From assembly GCA_946626265.1 (NCBI GenBank), contig CAMOUE010000137.1, positions 1 through 5,962 of the forward strand: a DNA stretch of 5,962 nt, written 5' to 3'. A program made the translations under genes and the position numbers. This DNA is from an uncultured Eggerthellaceae bacterium (lineage in GTDB: Bacteria; Actinomycetota; Coriobacteriia; Coriobacteriales; Eggerthellaceae). How positions within the stretch are numbered: the stretch's first letter is position 1; the number at the start of each line of letters is the position of its first letter. Below the pieces are notes generated by a model. That model saw only the letters and a list, made by a program, of their open reading frames with translations, searched no databases and was not told where the DNA came from. Below, in pieces: positions 4,095-5,962 of this stretch.

Positions 4095-5962
4095 CTACTT
4101 TGCCACGATGTTGACCAAACGGCCCTTCACGACGATGACCTTCTTCACGTCGAGGCCCTCGAGCGCGCGGGACACCGCTGCGAGCGCCTTCTCCTTGATG
4201 GAGTCCTCGGCTTCCTCGGTACCGACCGAGACCTTCGACTTCACCTTGCCGTTGACCTGCACGGCCAACTCGACCTCATCGGACTTCGCCTGCTCGGGGT
4301 CGAACTCGGGCCAGGGCTGCTCGTGGACGGAGTCCTCGTGGCCGAGCACCTCGTGCCACAGCTCCTCGGCCCAGTGCGGGGCGATCGGCGCCATCATCTT
4401 CACGAGCGCCTCCGCCACATCGCATGCGATCGGGAAGCCCTTCTCGCAGTTGACGCGATGCTCGGGCGAGCGCGGGCGCAGGAAGTCGGCCGCGGTGTTC
4501 GTCAGCTCCATGATGGCCGCGAGCGCGGTGTTGAAGTTGTTGCGCTCGATGTCGGCCGTCACCTTGCCGACGACGCGATGACGCTCGCGGTTGAGCGTCT
4601 TGGCGTTGTTCTGCTCGGTGGCCTCGGCGCTCGGGTCGTACAGCGTCTTCTCGTCGGCCTTGCCCACGAGGTCGCACACGACGCGCCACAGGCGGTTCAG
4701 GAACTTGTACATGCCCGCCAGGCCGTCCTCGCTCCACAGCTTCTCCTTGTCGGGCGGGCCCATGAACAGCATGGTCGCGCGCACGGCGTCGGCGCCGTAG
4801 CCCTCGATCATCTCCTCGGGCGACACGACGTTGCCCTTCGACTTGCTCATGACCTCGCCGTGCTCGTCGAGCACCATGCCCTGGCACAGCAGGTTCGTGA
4901 ACGGCTCGTCGAAGTCGAGCAGCCCCAAGTCGCGCAGCACCTTCGTGAAGAAGCGGCTGTAGAGCAGGTGCAGGATGGCGTGCTCGATGCCGCCGATGTA
5001 CTGGTCGACGGGCAGCCAGCGGTTCGCCTTCGCGGAGTCGAACGGGGCCGTATCGTTCTTCGGGTCGGTATAGCGCATGTAGTACCAGCTCGAGCACGTG
5101 AACGTGTCCATCGTGTCCGTCTCGCGGCGCGCCTCGCCGCCGCACTTCGGGCACGTGCACTTCGCGAAGCCCTCGTGCGTCGCGAGCGTCTCGCCCGCGG
5201 CCAGGTCGATGTCCTCGGGCAGGCGAACGGGCAGGTCCTCCTCGGGAACCGGCACGACGCCGCAGTCCGGGCAGTGGATTGCGGGGATGGGGTTGCCCCA
5301 GTAGCGCTGGCGCGAGATCAGCCAGTCGCGCAGGCGGAACTCGACCGCGCGATGGCCGCGACCCATGTCCTCGAGCTTCTTGACGACGGCGTCCTCGCCT
5401 TCTGAGTGCTTGCCGCCCACCATGCCGGTGAACTCGCCGGACTGCACGAGGATGCCCGTGGCCTCCATGGCCGCATCCCAGTCGACGGTCGTGACGACGC
5501 GTCCGCGCTCTTCCTTGAGCTGCGGGTACAGCGGGTCGTCCTCGCCCAGGATGATCGGGATGATAGGCAGGTCGTACTTGCGGGCGAACTCGAAGTCGCG
5601 CTGGTCGCCGCAGGGGACCGCCATGACGGCACCCGTGCCGTAGTCGGCGACTACGTAGTCGGCGACCCAGACGGGCACCTTCTCGCCGTTGACCGGGTTG
5701 ATGACGTAGCGGCCCGTGAAGGCGCCGTGCTTCTCGTGGTCGCCCTGGGCGCGCTCGACGGCGCTGACCTTCGCGGCCGCCTCGACCAGGTCCATGACGG
5801 GTTTCTCGTACTCCGAACCGGCCACCAGGTCGGCCAGGCCCTTGTACTCGGGCGCCAGCACGAAGAACGAGCAGCCGAACAGCGTGTCGGCGCGCGTCGT
5901 GAACACGGTGATGATGTCGTCGTCGGTGGGTTCGGCCGGCGCGTTGCCGTCTTTGTCGCATA
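4095..5962 (-). CDS. leuS: Leucyl-tRNA synthetase, C-terminal 621 residues (N-terminus outside window)
   Basis: This class I synthetase attaches leucine to tRNA-Leu in the cytoplasm and hydrolyses mischarged products in its CP1 editing domain. The visible part begins within CP1. VFTTRADTLFG (about 5874-5906) is the threonine-rich editing motif, and YGTGAVMAVPCGDQRDFEFA holds the conserved Asp of the editing site. Then come cysteine pairs CPDCG (5262-5273) and CTCPKCGG (about 5138-5160), a zinc-type knuckle, and ETDTMDTFTCSSWYYMRYTDP of the catalytic domain. MSKSKGN (4830-4850) is the ATP-binding KMSKS loop. The helical anticodon-binding domain follows, and the C-terminal domain ends VNIVAK. 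The HIGH motif and about 200 or more N-terminal residues lie beyond the edge. The frame is intact throughout, with a TAG stop at 4095-4097. Confidence 0.97.
   Translation of the reverse strand, partial: CDKDGNAPAEPTDDDIITVFTTRADTLFGCSFFVLAPEYKGLADLVAGSEYEKPVMDLVEAAAKVSAVERAQGDHEKHGAFTGRYVINPVNGEKVPVWVADYVVADYGTGAVMAVPCGDQRDFEFARKYDLPIIPIILGEDDPLYPQLKEERGRVVTTVDWDAAMEATGILVQSGEFTGMVGGKHSEGEDAVVKKLEDMGRGHRAVEFRLRDWLISRQRYWGNPIPAIHCPDCGVVPVPEEDLPVRLPEDIDLAAGETLATHEGFAKCTCPKCGGEARRETDTMDTFTCSSWYYMRYTDPKNDTAPFDSAKANRWLPVDQYIGGIEHAILHLLYSRFFTKVLRDLGLLDFDEPFTNLLCQGMVLDEHGEVMSKSKGNVVSPEEMIEGYGADAVRATMLFMGPPDKEKLWSEDGLAGMYKFLNRLWRVVCDLVGKADEKTLYDPSAEATEQNNAKTLNRERHRVVGKVTADIERNNFNTALAAIMELTNTAADFLRPRSPEHRVNCEKGFPIACDVAEALVKMMAPIAPHWAEELWHEVLGHEDSVHEQPWPEFDPEQAKSDEVELAVQVNGKVKSKVSVGTEEAEDSIKEKALAAVSRALEGLDVKKVIVVKGRLVNIVAK

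Noticed and set aside
3993..5405. Long open frame (470 codons) on the + strand opposite leuS
   Set aside because: It is antisense to a certain gene, and its Leu/Arg/Val/His-rich composition is what GC-biased codons produce on the opposite strand. It has no recognisable domain.

Overview
The window looks like chromosomal DNA from a high-GC Gram-positive bacterium. It is most likely a member of the Coriobacteriia, probably Eggerthellaceae. This is inferred from three things: strongly GC-biased third codon positions, strong AGGAGG-type ribosome binding sites, and a LuxR-type regulator with about twelve membrane segments, an architecture abundant in that group. The genus cannot be fixed from the sequence alone.

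Layout from left to right. Bases 1-45 are the 3' part of a tRNA-Val (anticodon UAC), cut by the window edge and followed by a clear intrinsic terminator. After about 290 bases without a convincing gene comes a small acidic protein of unknown function (382-720, +). Next is a two-gene unit on the + strand: an ECF-type sigma factor with a TTG start (823-1341) and, overlapping it by 38 bases, a gene that looks like its cognate anti-sigma factor (1304-2116). The anti-sigma product appears to have lost its membrane helix and the start of its extracytoplasmic domain through an internal in-frame deletion. Its 3' end overlaps the convergent gene by 56 bases.

The remaining three genes are on the - strand: a 459-residue membrane protein with a C-terminal LuxR helix-turn-helix (2061-3440), a TatA-family subunit of the twin-arginine translocase with an unusual long acidic region and a lysine-rich tail (3550-3939), and the C-terminal 621 residues of leucyl-tRNA synthetase (4095 to the window end, N-terminus outside).

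The window combines housekeeping functions (tRNA-Val, leuS, tatA) with a regulatory island (orphan acidic protein, ECF sigma and anti-sigma, membrane LuxR). The least ordinary element is the sigma/anti-sigma pair, in which the partner seems to have been converted from a membrane-anchored sensor into a soluble, repeat-tailed protein. No mobile element, CRISPR array or phage gene was seen.
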